Shown: positions 10,303-19,755, counted from the stretch's first letter. The stretch is 64,000 nt of DNA from Nocardioides sp. URHA0032 (GCF_000620645.1 NZ_JIAV01000015.1:62001-126000), one strand, 5' to 3'. The notes: generated by a model from the sequence alone, not told the origin. Made by a program: numbers and translations.

Positions 10303-11328
10303 TCACGTCAGCAGGCGCTGGAACTCACCCATCCGCGCGACCGGCACGAAGCCGATCCCCTCGTTGACACCGACCATGGGCGCGTTCACCTCGGCGTTGT
10401 AGGTCGAGAGCAGCCGGATGCCGGGCGCCTCGGCCTCGAGGAGGCGCAGGTTGGCGACCTTCACCGCGATCCCGAGCCGGCGGCCGCGGGCGGCCCGCTC
10501 GACGAGCGTTCCCCACTGGTAGGCCCGCCCCGGCTCGTGCACGGTCGTCACGACCTGGGTGAACGCGACCATCCGGCCGTCCGGTCCCAGCGCCACCGAG
10601 TGGTACGACGTCCGTCCCTGTGCCGCGAGCATCGCCTCGGCCTCGCGGACCACGGCCGGGTCGGTGGTCGCGGGCTCGAGCGTGAGGTCGCCCGTCGGCG
10701 CCTCCGTCTCCACGAGCGCGTCGAGACGGGCCCAGTCGGCCAGCAGCTCGTCCGGGACCGGGCCGACCCACGACCGCAGCTCGTGGTCGCGGTGGTGCGG
10801 CGCCGCCTCGGCGGCGAGCCGCTCGAGGACGCCGTCGGCCACCGGCAGGCGCAGCACCCGCTTGACGTCGCCGAGCGCCAGGTCGTAGCCCGCACCGCGG
10901 GCGAGCTCCCGCCCCGGTGACCCGGCGCCGTCCGGCCCGAGGACGTACGGCCAGCAGGCGTTGCCGGTCAGCACGGAGCGGCCGCGCTCGCGGGCCACCT
11001 GCTCCAGGTGGGCGAGCATCGCGGTCGCGTACCCCTGCCGGGTGCGTCCCGGGGCCGTGTGCACACTGAGCTCGGCGCGGTCGAGGTTGTCGAGCATCGG
11101 CGTGCGGATCCAGCCCGCGCAGACGAGCTCCCCGTCGACGCGGCCCGAGAAGCCGGCCGACCACGCGCGGGTGCCCGGGCCCTGCATCAGCACGCGCACC
11201 TCCTCCAGCTGCCACGGCGCGCCGACGTCGTCGCCGGTCGCGTGCTCCGCGGCCAGGTAGACCGCGTGCCAGGCGTCCAGCTCGGCCCGGTCGCCGGCGT
11301 CCAGCGGCGTGACCACCAGGCCGCTCAT
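10303..11328 (-). CDS. tandem GNAT-family N-acetyltransferase
   Basis: A 341-residue protein with two GNAT folds. In the first, HTAPGRTRQGYATAML (about 92-107) is the acetyl-CoA pyrophosphate-binding motif. In the second, ERAARGRRLGIAVK (about 277-290) is the equivalent, followed by TYNAEVNAPM and NEGIGF near the end. The ATG overlaps the stop of the ABC-F gene as ATGA, so the two are translationally coupled. The acceptor is unknown; the pairing hints at resistance or ribosome-linked modification, but that is inference. Confidence 0.85.
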   Translation of the reverse strand: MSGLVVTPLDAGDRAELDAWHAVYLAAEHATGDDVGAPWQLEEVRVLMQGPGTRAWSAGFSGRVDGELVCAGWIRTPMLDNLDRAELSVHTAPGRTRQGYATAMLAHLEQVARERGRSVLTGNACWPYVLGPDGAGSPGRELARGAGYDLALGDVKRVLRLPVADGVLERLAAEAAPHHRDHELRSWVGPVPDELLADWARLDALVETEAPTGDLTLEPATTDPAVVREAEAMLAAQGRTSYHSVALGPDGRMVAFTQVVTTVHEPGRAYQWGTLVERAARGRRLGIAVKVANLRLLEAEAPGIRLLSTYNAEVNAPMVGVNEGIGFVPVARMGEFQRLLT

Positions 11329-13010
11329 CGGGTTCGCTGCACCCGGCCCTCGTCCCACACCGGTCCGTCCGACTCGTACACCTCGCCACCGGCGCCGTAC
11401 ACGAGGAACCGGTCGAAGCCGCGGGCGAACCACCGGTCGTGGGTGACCGCGAGGACCGTGCCCTCGAAGGCCTCCAGGCCGTCCTCGAGCGCCTCGGCGG
11501 ACTGCACGTCGAGGTTGTCGGTCGGCTCGTCGAGCAGGAGCAGCGTGGCGCCGGACAGCTCCAGCAGCAGGATCTGGAAGCGCGCCTGCTGACCGCCGCT
11601 GAGGGACTCGAACCGCTGGTCGGCCTGGGCGCTGAGCTCGTAGCGGTCCAGGACCCGGCTGGCCTGCTCGCGGCCCATGCCGTCGCGGCGCTCGTCGCCG
11701 CGGTGCAGGATCTCCAGCAGCGTCCGGCCGATCAGCTCGGGGTGCTCGTGGGTCTGCACGAACCAGCCCGGGCGGACCCGGGCGCCGAGCCGGGCCATGC
11801 CCCGGTGCTGCACGGGCTCGATCACCGCGTCCCCGACCGGCTCGTGCTCCTTGTCGGGCCGGGTGCCGCCGGCGGCCAGCAGCCGCAGGAAGTGGGACTT
11901 GCCCGAGCCGTTGGAGCCGAGGACCGCAACGCGCTCGCCGTACCAGACCTCGAGGTCGAAGGGCCGCATCAGCCCGGTGAGCTCGAGGTTCTCGCAGACC
12001 ACCGCCCGCTTGCCGGTGCGGCCGCCCTTGAGCCGCATCTTCACCTGCTGCTCGCGCGGCTGCTCGGTCGGCGGACCGGCCTCCTCGAACCGGCGCAGCC
12101 GGGTCTGGGCGGCCTGGTAGCGGCTTGCCATGTCGGCGTTGTACGCCGCCTTCTGCTTGTACATCAGCATCAGCGCACGGAGCTTCGCGTGCTCCTCGTC
12201 CCAGCGCTTGCGCAGCTCCTCGAAGCGGGCGAACCGCTCGCGGCGCGCCTCGTGGTACGACGCGAACCCGCCCGGGTGCGTCCACACGCGGTTGCCCGCG
12301 CTCCCGAGCTCGACGGTCACCACGCGGGTGGCGGTGTTGTTGAGCAGCTCGCGGTCGTGGCTGATCATCAGGACGGTCTTGTCCGACTCGCGGATCCGCT
12401 CCTCGAGCCAGATCTTGCCGGGCACGTCGAGGTAGTTGTCGGGCTCGTCCAGCAGCAGCACCTCGTCCGGCCCGCGGAGCAGGAACTCGAGCACGAGCCG
12501 CTTCTGCTCGCCCCCGGACAGCGTGCGGAGCTCGCGGTACTTCGCCCGGTCGTAGGAGACCCCAAGCGCGGCCGTCGCGCACACGTCCCAGGTGACCTCG
12601 AGGTCGTAGCCGCCGGCGTCGGCGTACTCCGCGAGCGCCGCGGCGTACCGCATCTGGGTCTTCTCGTCGTCGGTGTCCATCAGCGCGCGCTCGCACGCGT
12701 CGACGTCGTGTGCGGCGGCCCGGATCCGCGGCGGGGAGACGCTCAGCAGCAGGTCGGCCACGGTCGGGTCCTCACCGAGGGCGGCGCCGACGGCCTGGCG
12801 CATCACGCCGAGCCCGCCGGAGCGGGTCACGACCCCGGCGTGCGGCTGCAGGTCGCCGGTGATGATCCGCAGCAGCGTCGTCTTCCCGGCGCCGTTGGCG
12901 CCCACGAGCGCGACCTTGGCGCCCTCGCCCACCCGGAACGACACGTCGTCCAGCAGCCCTCTCCCGTCAGGGAGCTCATAGCGCACCCCGGCCACGTCCA
13001 CGTGTCCCAC
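11325..13010 (-). CDS. ABC-F family ATP-binding protein
   Basis: A soluble protein with two ATP-binding cassettes and no membrane segments, as in ABC-F factors that act on ribosomes. The first cassette has GANGAGKTT (about 38-46), LSGGEQKR and LLLDEPDNYLD; the second has GSNGSGKSH, LSGGQQAR and LLLDEPTDNLD. The linker between them is basic and helical with a KQKAAYNADMASRYQ segment. The GTG at 13010 gives VGHVDVAGVRYELPDG with GACAAT seven bases upstream; an in-frame GTG at 13046 is possible. It may be an antibiotic-resistance or a housekeeping ABC-F. Confidence 0.88.
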   Translation of the reverse strand: MGHVDVAGVRYELPDGRGLLDDVSFRVGEGAKVALVGANGAGKTTLLRIITGDLQPHAGVVTRSGGLGVMRQAVGAALGEDPTVADLLLSVSPPRIRAAAHDVDACERALMDTDDEKTQMRYAAALAEYADAGGYDLEVTWDVCATAALGVSYDRAKYRELRTLSGGEQKRLVLEFLLRGPDEVLLLDEPDNYLDVPGKIWLEERIRESDKTVLMISHDRELLNNTATRVVTVELGSAGNRVWTHPGGFASYHEARRERFARFEELRKRWDEEHAKLRALMLMYKQKAAYNADMASRYQAAQTRLRRFEEAGPPTEQPREQQVKMRLKGGRTGKRAVVCENLELTGLMRPFDLEVWYGERVAVLGSNGSGKSHFLRLLAAGGTRPDKEHEPVGDAVIEPVQHRGMARLGARVRPGWFVQTHEHPELIGRTLLEILHRGDERRDGMGREQASRVLDRYELSAQADQRFESLSGGQQARFQILLLELSGATLLLLDEPTDNLDVQSAEALEDGLEAFEGTVLAVTHDRWFARGFDRFLVYGAGGEVYESDGPVWDEGRVQRTR

Positions 13011-13090
13011 GGGATCGATTGTCCGCGACCGGGCGCCGTCCGGCACCCCGTTTTGCCACGACGGCGCTCCTCCGGGTCTAGGTTGCGGCC

Positions 13091-14251
13091 GTGAGCCCGC
13101 GCATCGTCCTCGCCGCCGCCGTGGTCGTCGCCTCGATCGGCCTGGCCGCCCCCGCTCCTGCCGCCCCGGCTCCCGCGGCGCTCGTCGTCGGCCCCACCAC
13201 GTTCACCGAGCCCGGCCCGTACGCCGTCGGCGAGCGGACCGCGAAGCTGCCCTCGGGCATCCCCGTCGAGATCTGGTACCCCGCCCGGGCCGCCGACGTC
13301 GCCGGGAAGCCGATGGGCAGCTACGACCTCGTCGACTGGCTGCCGCCGTTCCTCCAAGCACTGCTGCCGCCCGGCGCCTCGGTCGCCCATCCGTCCGGCG
13401 GGGTGCGCGGTGCGCTCGACGTGCCGGTCGCGCGGGGCTCGTTCCCGCTCGTCGTGTTCAGCCACGGGTACGCCGGGTTCCGGGACCAGTCGACGTTCCT
13501 GACGGCGGCGCTCGCGTCGTGGGGGTTCGTGGTCGCCGCCCCGGACCACCCGAGCCGCGACCTGACGCGCGTGCTCGGCGGTCCCGCCGGCGCCACCACG
13601 GACGTGCAGGACCTGCGGGCGACGATCACGCTGATGGCGGGCAAGGCGGCGAGGCGGTCGAGCGCCTTCCGCGACCGCGTCGACCTCACCCGGGTCGCCG
13701 CCCTCGGCCACTCGGCCGGCGGCAGCGCCGTCGAGAAGCTCGCCGCGATCGACCAGCGCGTCGACACCTTCATCGGCATGGCCGGCGCGTCGGTCGGCGC
13801 GCTCGACCAGAGCGCCACGGTCCCGCACAAGCCGGGGCTGCTGATCACCGGCAGCGCGGACACGGTCGTGCCGCTCGACGAGATGCTGACGGCGTACGCC
13901 GCGATGCACTCGCCGAAGCGGTTCGTGGTGCTCGACAACGCCGGGCACCTGGTCTTCAGCGACATCTGCGAGATCGGCGCGGACCAGGGCGGCCTGCTGT
14001 CGCTCGCCGCCCTGCTCGGCGTCCCGATCCCGGACAGCCTCAGGCCGCTCGCGACCGACGGCTGCTTCGCCCCCGACCTGCCGCCGACCGAGGCGTGGCC
14101 GGCGGTCGAGCAGGTCGTCATCGCGCAGCTGCGCAACGTCCTCGGCATCGACGCGACGGACGCCGGGCTGACCGGGCTGCCGGAGGCGTTCCCGGGCATC
14201 GTGTCCGAGACTGTGGCTACTACTCCTCGGTCTGCTTCGCCCAGAGGTTGA
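13091..14251 (+). CDS. secreted alpha/beta hydrolase
   Basis: An exported esterase or lipase-like protein of 386 residues with a signal peptide (about 1-25, Ala-rich, ending near APAPAA). The oxyanion segment is VVFSHGYAGF, the nucleophile elbow GHSAGG, the acid probably the Asp of GSADTVVP, and the base His that of AGHLVFS. The architecture resembles the chlorophyllase, PAF-acetylhydrolase and polyester-hydrolase relatives. TAGGTT (13079-13084) lies six bases before the GTG, so it is probably leaderless. Its 3' end overlaps the convergent aldo/keto reductase gene by 32 bases. Confidence 0.82.
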   Translation: MSPRIVLAAAVVVASIGLAAPAPAAPAPAALVVGPTTFTEPGPYAVGERTAKLPSGIPVEIWYPARAADVAGKPMGSYDLVDWLPPFLQALLPPGASVAHPSGGVRGALDVPVARGSFPLVVFSHGYAGFRDQSTFLTAALASWGFVVAAPDHPSRDLTRVLGGPAGATTDVQDLRATITLMAGKAARRSSAFRDRVDLTRVAALGHSAGGSAVEKLAAIDQRVDTFIGMAGASVGALDQSATVPHKPGLLITGSADTVVPLDEMLTAYAAMHSPKRFVVLDNAGHLVFSDICEIGADQGGLLSLAALLGVPIPDSLRPLATDGCFAPDLPPTEAWPAVEQVVIAQLRNVLGIDATDAGLTGLPEAFPGIVSETVATTPRSASPRG

Positions 14252-15263
14252 TGCCGGCCTCGACCGCGTGCTCGTCGATCCGGCGCAGCTCGTCGTCGCT
14301 GAGCGCCGGGAAGGCCAGCGCGTCGAGGTTGGCGTCCAGCTGTTCGACCGAGCTGGCGCCGATCACCGCCGACGTGACGCGGCCGTCGCGGACGGCCCAC
14401 TGGAGCGCGAGCTGGGCGAGCGACTGGCCGCGCTCCTGCGCGATCTCGTTGAGCCGGCGCACGTGCGTGAGGGTCGCGTCGTCGAGGTGGTCGCCGGGCA
14501 GCGTGGACTGGTGCCGCGCGGCCCGCGAGTCCTCCGGGACGCCGTCGAGGTAGCGGTCGGTCAGCAGGCCCTGGGCCAGCGGGCTGAACACGATGCAGCC
14601 CATCCCCTGCTGCTCGAGCTCGTCGAGCAGGTCCTCCTCGATCCAGCGGTTGAGCATCGAGTAGGACGGCTGGTGGATGAGCAGCGGCGTCCCGAGCTCG
14701 CGGGCGATCGACGCGGCCTCGCCGGTCTTCGCGGCGGAGTACGACGAGATCCCGGCGTACAGCGCCTTGCCCTGCCGGACCGCGTGGTCGAGCGCCATCA
14801 TCGTCTCCTCGACGGGCGTCTCGGGGTCGAAGCGGTGGCTGTAGAAGATGTCGACGTACTCGAGCCCGAGCCGCCCCAGCGACTGGTCGAGCGAGGCGAG
14901 CATGTACTTCCGCGAGCCGCCGCCGCGGCCGTACGGCCCCGGCCACATGTCCCAGCCGGCCTTGGTGGAGATCACCAGCTCGTCACGCAGCCCGCTGAAG
15001 TCGTCGCGCAGGTAGCGCCCGAAGTTCTCCTCCGCCCTGCCGTACGGCGGGCCGTAGTTGTTCGCGAGGTCGAAGTGCGTGACGCCGCGGTCGAACGCCC
15101 GGCGCAGGATCGCGCGCTGGGTCTCCTCCGGCCGGTCGGTCCCGAAGTTCTGCCAGAGCCCGAGCGAGATCACCGGCAGCTTCAGCCCGCTCCGCCCCGT
15201 GAAGCGGTACTCCATCCCGGTCGCGTCGGTGTCGTACCTGTTCTCAGCCGGCTCGTAGGTCAT
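14220..15263 (-). CDS. mgrA: aldo/keto reductase, MgrA/YghZ type
   Basis: An NADPH-dependent (alpha/beta)8-barrel reductase of 347 residues. Family features are DLANNYGPPYG with the catalytic Tyr, STKAGWDMWPGPYG, the DIFYSHRFDP strand, and the NADP-binding IGASSVEQL near the C-terminus. The closest characterised group reduces L-glyceraldehyde 3-phosphate and methylglyoxal. The start MTYEPAENR at 15263 was chosen over an upstream frame extension with no ribosome site. It is monocistronic between a convergent hydrolase and the TetR gene. Confidence 0.88.
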   Translation of the reverse strand: MTYEPAENRYDTDATGMEYRFTGRSGLKLPVISLGLWQNFGTDRPEETQRAILRRAFDRGVTHFDLANNYGPPYGRAEENFGRYLRDDFSGLRDELVISTKAGWDMWPGPYGRGGGSRKYMLASLDQSLGRLGLEYVDIFYSHRFDPETPVEETMMALDHAVRQGKALYAGISSYSAAKTGEAASIARELGTPLLIHQPSYSMLNRWIEEDLLDELEQQGMGCIVFSPLAQGLLTDRYLDGVPEDSRAARHQSTLPGDHLDDATLTHVRRLNEIAQERGQSLAQLALQWAVRDGRVTSAVIGASSVEQLDANLDALAFPALSDDELRRIDEHAVEAGINLWAKQTEE

Positions 15264-15285
15264 GGCGCAGATGTTGCCACTGGGC

Positions 15286-15870
15286 TCAGGTTCCAAGCAT
15301 GCGGAGGGCGAGCAGGCGGTAGTGGGCGGCGACCTCGTCGGGCGTCCACCGGCCCTCGTCGCGGTACCAGCGGGCCACGTCGATGCCGAGGGAGAGGATC
15401 GCGAGCGACGTCATGTGCGGGTCGGGCGTGCTGAACACCCCGGCCTCGACGCCCCGCTCGACGACCTCGCGGAGCACCAGGTCGATCTCGTGGCGGACGG
15501 CGAGGATCTCGCTGCGGTGCTCCTCGCTCAGCGCGGCGAGCTCGTAGTTGATCACCCGGGCACCGGTGTGCGAGACGGCGTGGTCGCGGACGAAGTCCTC
15601 GACGAGATCGCCGGCCTGGGTGAGCGGGTCCCCGGAGCGGGCGACCGATGAGCGCACCAGCTCCAGCACCCGCAGGTGCCCGGCGTGCGCGAGCTCGAAG
15701 AGCAGCTCCTCCTTGGAGCGGTGGTGCACGTAGAGCGCCGCCGGGCTCATGCCGGCCGTGGTGGAGATGTCCCGGGTGGTGGTGCCGTGGAAGCCGCGGG
15801 CGGCGAACGCGTCGACGGCGGCCCGGGCCAGCCGGGTCCGGGCATCGGGCAGAGGGGTGGACGCGCTCAT
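15286..15870 (-). CDS. TetR-family transcriptional regulator
   Basis: A 194-residue one-domain regulator. The N-terminal helix-turn-helix covers about residues 10-55, with GFHGTTTRDIS, GMSPAALYVHH and RSKEELL; the rest is the helical ligand and dimer domain. ATG 15870 has TACCAT seven bases upstream, so it is probably leaderless; an ATG at 15879 is the alternative. It is divergent from the SDR/acyl-CoA dehydrogenase operon, with a small palindrome in the 51 bp gap, and probably represses that operon until an acyl-CoA intermediate binds. Confidence 0.9.
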   Translation of the reverse strand: MSASTPLPDARTRLARAAVDAFAARGFHGTTTRDISTTAGMSPAALYVHHRSKEELLFELAHAGHLRVLELVRSSVARSGDPLTQAGDLVEDFVRDHAVSHTGARVINYELAALSEEHRSEILAVRHEIDLVLREVVERGVEAGVFSTPDPHMTSLAILSLGIDVARWYRDEGRWTPDEVAAHYRLLALRMLGT

Positions 15871-15881
15871 CCCGGCCATGG

Positions 15882-15895
15882 TAAGCAAGCGCTTA
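15882..15895. promoter_or_regulatory. TetR operator candidate
   Basis: TAAGC-AAGC-GCTTA is a palindrome with perfect five-base arms. It overlaps the probable -10 of the TetR gene and lies 26 bases before the first gene of the divergent operon. The arrangement suits autorepression plus operon control. Confidence 0.55.
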
Positions 15896-15921
15896 GTCAC
15901 ACCGCAACCACAGGAGGACAC

Positions 15922-16674
15922 GTGCAGGGACTCGGGGGCAAGGTCGCCGTCGTGACCGGAGCCAGCCGCGGGATCGGCCTGGCGGTCGCCCACCGCCTCA
16001 TCGACGAGGGCGCCCAGGTCTGCGTGACCGCGCGGAAGCCGGACACGCTGGCGGAGGCGGTCGAGGCCCTCGGCGGCCCGCGGTACGCCATCGGCGTCGC
16101 CGGCAAGGCCGACGACGCCGCGCACCAGGAGGACGTCGTGCGCCGCGCGGTCGAGGCGTTCGGCAGCCTGGACCTGCTGGTCAACAACGCCGGCATCAAC
16201 CCGGTCGCGGCGCCGCTGATCGAGTCCGACCTCGGCGCGGCCCGCAAGATGCTCGAGGTGAACGCCCTCGGTGCGCTCGCCTGGACGCAGGCGGCGTACC
16301 GCGGCTGGATGCGGGAGCACGGCGGCGCCGTCGTGAACATCTCCTCGGTGTCCGGCGTGAAGCCCGCCCCGATGATCGGGATGTACGGCGCGTCCAAGGC
16401 GATGCTGATCAGCCTCACCGAGACGCTCGCGGTCGAGCTCGGCCCGTCGATCCGCGTCAACGCCGTGGCGCCGGCGATCGTCAAGACGGCGTTCGCGACG
16501 CCACTGTTCGAGGGCCGCGAGGACGAGGTCGCCGCGCGCTACCCGCTGCGCCGGCTCGGCGTGCCGGAGGACGTCGCGGGCGCGGTCGCCTTCCTGCTCT
16601 CCGACGACGCCGCGTGGCTGACCGGCCAGACGATCACCCTGGACGGCGGCGTCACGCTCGCCGGCGGCCACTGA
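15922..16674 (+). CDS. SDR-family oxidoreductase
   Basis: A 250-residue short-chain dehydrogenase/reductase. The cofactor loop is TGASRGIG (about 13-20), NNAG is at about 90, the catalytic Ser lies in NISSVSG, and Tyr and Lys are in YGASK (about 156-160). The end DGGVTLAGGH is typical of classical FabG-like SDRs. The GTG at 15922 follows AGGAGGA at ideal spacing. It is the first gene of the eight-gene operon and overlaps the next gene by one base (TGATG). A 3-hydroxyacyl-CoA or 3-hydroxy-ester dehydrogenase role fits the neighbours. Confidence 0.9.
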   Translation: MQGLGGKVAVVTGASRGIGLAVAHRLIDEGAQVCVTARKPDTLAEAVEALGGPRYAIGVAGKADDAAHQEDVVRRAVEAFGSLDLLVNNAGINPVAAPLIESDLGAARKMLEVNALGALAWTQAAYRGWMREHGGAVVNISSVSGVKPAPMIGMYGASKAMLISLTETLAVELGPSIRVNAVAPAIVKTAFATPLFEGREDEVAARYPLRRLGVPEDVAGAVAFLLSDDAAWLTGQTITLDGGVTLAGGH

Positions 16675-17462
16675 TGGGCGCGCTCGCCGGCCGGGGCGTC
16701 GTCGTCACCGGCGCCGGCCGCGGCATCGGCCGCGCGCTCGCCGTCCGGGGCGCCCAGGAGGGCGCGCGGGTCGTCGTCAACGACCTGGACGCCGACAACG
16801 CCCGCGCGGTCGCCGACGAGATCGGCGGCACCGCGATCCCCGGAGACGTCACCGCACCGGACGCCCTCGTCGACGCCGCGATCGAGGCCCTCGGCCGGGT
16901 CGACGTCTTCTTCGCGAACGCCGGCATCGACGGGTCCGGTGGGCCGGACAGCCTCCAGGCTCCCGACGACGTCTGGGACCGGGTCATCGACGTCAACGTG
17001 ATGGCGCACGTCCGCGCGGCCCGCGCGCTGGTCCCGCGCTGGCTCGCGGACGGGCAGGGCGGCCGGTTCGTCGTGACCGCGTCGGCGGCCGGGCTGCTGA
17101 CGATGATCGGCAGCGCGCCGTACTCCGTCACCAAGCACGCCGCGGTCGCCTTCGCCGAGTGGCTCTCGGTCACGTACGGCGCCCGCGGCGTCGACGTGCA
17201 CGCGATCTGCCCGCAGGGCGTGAAGACGCAGATGCTCGAGGACGCGGGCGGCCTGCAGGCGCTGCTCTCGCGCGACTCCGCGCTCGAGCCCGAGCAGGTC
17301 GCCGAAGCCGCCGTGCAGGCGATCGAGGAGGGCCGGTTCCTGGTCCTCCCGCACCCGGAGGTCGCGGGCTACTACGCCGTGCGCGCCTCCGACACCGAGA
17401 AGTGGCTGGCCGGCATGCGCCGGCTCCAGCAGAAGGTCGACGAGGCAGGAGCGTGGGGCTGA
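16674..17462 (+). CDS. SDR-family oxidoreductase
   Basis: A second short-chain dehydrogenase, 262 residues, with TGAGRGIG (about 12-19), the NAG motif as FANAG, and catalytic Tyr and Lys in YSVTK (about 147-151). It starts inside the stop codon of the previous SDR and ends inside the start of the kinase-like gene, so translation is coupled. The C-terminal part is unlike that of the first SDR, so the two probably act on different steps. Substrate unknown. Confidence 0.9.
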   Translation: MGALAGRGVVVTGAGRGIGRALAVRGAQEGARVVVNDLDADNARAVADEIGGTAIPGDVTAPDALVDAAIEALGRVDVFFANAGIDGSGGPDSLQAPDDVWDRVIDVNVMAHVRAARALVPRWLADGQGGRFVVTASAAGLLTMIGSAPYSVTKHAAVAFAEWLSVTYGARGVDVHAICPQGVKTQMLEDAGGLQALLSRDSALEPEQVAEAAVQAIEEGRFLVLPHPEVAGYYAVRASDTEKWLAGMRRLQQKVDEAGAWG

Positions 17463-18514
17463 TGACAGGGCCGACCGAGGAGACCCCGGGGCTGGACCTG
17501 GGCGCGTTCCGGGCTTGGTACGACGAGCAGCGACCCGGCGAGATCGCGGGCGACCTCTCGGGATCGGTGATCGCGGGCGGGCGCTCGAACCTCACCTACG
17601 AGCTCACCGACGGCGCCTCGTGGTGGATCGTCCGGCGCCCACCGCTCGGCCACGTGCAGGCCACCGCGCACGACATGAACCGTGAGTACACCGCGATGTC
17701 GGCGCTCGCCGGCACCGACGTCCCCGTGCCCGCGACGTACGCGCACTGCCCCGACCCGGACGTGATCGGGGCACCGTTCTACGTCATGGAGCGGGTGCTC
17801 GGCACGGCGTACCGCTCCTCCGAGCAGCTGGCGGCGCTCGGCGAGGAGCGCACCGCCCGCATCGCGGGCGAGATGGTCGACGTGCTCGCCCGGCTGCACA
17901 CCGTCGATCCCGCAGCGGTCGGGCTGGCCGGGTTCGGCCGGCCGGCCGGGTTCCTGGAGCGCCAGGTCCGCCGCTGGGGTCAGCAGCTCGAGGGCTCGAG
18001 GACGACCGACCGGCCGGACGCCGAGGAGCTGCACCGGCGGCTCACCGCCCGGGTGCCCGTCGACGACGGACGGTGGGTCGGGATCGTGCACGGCGACTAC
18101 CGGCTCGACAACCTGCTCACCGGCGACGACGACCACGTCAAGGCCGTCGTGGACTGGGAGATGGCGACCCTCGGCGACGTCCGCACGGACCTCGCCCTCC
18201 TGCTGGTCTATGACCGGCTGGCCTCGCTGCCGGCGGCCGGGCTGGTCTCCGACGTCGCCAACGCGCCCGGGTACCCGTCGGGCGAGGAGCACCTGGCGCG
18301 GTACGCCGCCGCCCGCGGGCGCGACCTCGGGGACATCGGCCAGGAGTTCGGCTGGCACCTCGGGCTGGCGTACTTCAAGCTCGCCGTGATCCTCGAGGGG
18401 ATCCAGTTCCGCTTCCTGCAGGGCGCCACGGTCGGCGAGGGGTTCGACCAGATCGGCGCCGGCTTCGACCCACTGATCACCGCGGGGCTCGAAGCCCTCG
18501 GAGAGGACCACTGA
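17462..18514 (+). CDS. aminoglycoside-phosphotransferase-like kinase, ACAD10/11-associated type
   Basis: A 350-residue protein kinase-fold phosphotransferase. The glycine loop includes AGGRSNLTYEL, the catalytic loop is HGDYRLDNLL (about 207-216), and the metal-binding segment is VVDWEMATLGD. In human ACAD10 and ACAD11 a domain of this kind is fused to an acyl-CoA dehydrogenase; here the next gene is that dehydrogenase, overlapping by one base. In the levulinate (lva) pathway of Pseudomonas a related kinase phosphorylates the 4-hydroxyl of 4-hydroxyacyl-CoA. A similar role is inferred. Confidence 0.85.
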   Translation: MTGPTEETPGLDLGAFRAWYDEQRPGEIAGDLSGSVIAGGRSNLTYELTDGASWWIVRRPPLGHVQATAHDMNREYTAMSALAGTDVPVPATYAHCPDPDVIGAPFYVMERVLGTAYRSSEQLAALGEERTARIAGEMVDVLARLHTVDPAAVGLAGFGRPAGFLERQVRRWGQQLEGSRTTDRPDAEELHRRLTARVPVDDGRWVGIVHGDYRLDNLLTGDDDHVKAVVDWEMATLGDVRTDLALLLVYDRLASLPAAGLVSDVANAPGYPSGEEHLARYAAARGRDLGDIGQEFGWHLGLAYFKLAVILEGIQFRFLQGATVGEGFDQIGAGFDPLITAGLEALGEDH

Positions 18515-19755
18515 TGGACTTCAGCCACGACGCCCGGACGCAGGAGCGCATCGAGACGCTCGAGCGCTTCCTCGCCGAGCGCATCGCGCCCTCCGAGGCG
18601 ACGTTCCACGAGCAGCTCGCCGAGCAGGACGACCGCTGGGAGTGGTCGACGGTCCCGGTGCTCGAGCAGCTCCGGCAGGAGGCCCGCGACCTCGGGCTCT
18701 GGAACGTCTTCCTGCCCCGGGAGCACGCCGACTCCCCCGGCCTCTCGAACCTCGAGTACGCCCCGCTCGCCGAGATCACCGGGCGCTCGCTGCACCTCGC
18801 GCCGCCGGCGCTCAACTGCGCGGCACCGGACACCGGGAACATGGAGGTGCTCTCGCTGTTCGGCACGCCCGAGCAGAAGGAGCGCTGGCTCAGGCCGCTG
18901 CTGGACGCCGAGATCCGATCGGCGTTCGCGATGACCGAGCCCGACGTCGCGTCCTCCGACGCCACCAACATCGCCACCCGCATCGAGCGGGACGGCGACG
19001 AGTACGTCGTCAACGGCCGCAAGTGGTGGATCACCGGCGCGATGAACCCGAACTGCCAGATCTTCATCGTGATGGGCAAGACCGACCCCGACGCCGCGCG
19101 GCACCGCCAGCAGTCGATGGTCCTGGTCCCGCGCGACACCCCGGGACTGACGATCAGGCGCGGGATGGAGGTCTTCGGGTACGACGACCACGAGCACGGC
19201 GGCCACGCGGAGCTGGTGCTCGAGGACGTGCGGGTCCCGGCGTCGAACCTGATCGGCGAGGAGGGGGCCGGCTTCGCGATCGCGCAGGCCCGCCTCGGGC
19301 CCGGCCGGATCCACCACTGCATGCGCTCGATCGGCGTGGCCGAGGCCGCGATCGACCTGATGTGCCGGCGGGCGGACAGCCGGGTCGCGTTCGGCCGGCC
19401 GATCTCCGCCCAGGGCGTGGTCCGCGACTGGATCGCGGAGTCCCGCGTCCGGATCGAGCAGCTCCGGCTGCTGGTCCTCAAGACCGCGTGGCTGATGGAC
19501 ACCGCCGGCAACCGCGGCGCGCACACCGAGATCCAGGCGATCAAGATCGCCACCCCGCAGACCGTGCAGTGGATCCTCGACAAGGCGATCCAGGTGCACG
19601 GCGCCGGCGGGCTCTCGCAGGACTTCCCCCTGGCCGCGGCGTACGCCGGCATCCGCACCCTGCGCTTCGCCGACGGCCCGGACGAGGTGCACAAGAACTC
19701 GCTGGCCAAGGCGGAGATCGCCCGGCACACGACGGGGCGCACGACCGATGGATGA
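18514..19755 (+). CDS. acyl-CoA dehydrogenase, ACAD10/11-like
   Basis: A 413-residue FAD enzyme of the acyl-CoA dehydrogenase fold. It has the N-terminal helical domain, FAMTEPDVASSDATN and WITGAMNP in the FAD-binding beta-domain (about 140-175), and the C-terminal helical domain. Near the end ADGPDEVHKNS replaces the usual YEGTSEIQ, so the catalytic Glu position holds Asp, as in ACAD10/11. Together with the preceding kinase this suggests removal of a phosphorylated hydroxyl rather than plain alpha-beta dehydrogenation (inferred). It overlaps the next gene by eight bases. Confidence 0.88.
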   Translation: MDFSHDARTQERIETLERFLAERIAPSEATFHEQLAEQDDRWEWSTVPVLEQLRQEARDLGLWNVFLPREHADSPGLSNLEYAPLAEITGRSLHLAPPALNCAAPDTGNMEVLSLFGTPEQKERWLRPLLDAEIRSAFAMTEPDVASSDATNIATRIERDGDEYVVNGRKWWITGAMNPNCQIFIVMGKTDPDAARHRQQSMVLVPRDTPGLTIRRGMEVFGYDDHEHGGHAELVLEDVRVPASNLIGEEGAGFAIAQARLGPGRIHHCMRSIGVAEAAIDLMCRRADSRVAFGRPISAQGVVRDWIAESRVRIEQLRLLVLKTAWLMDTAGNRGAHTEIQAIKIATPQTVQWILDKAIQVHGAGGLSQDFPLAAAYAGIRTLRFADGPDEVHKNSLAKAEIARHTTGRTTDG

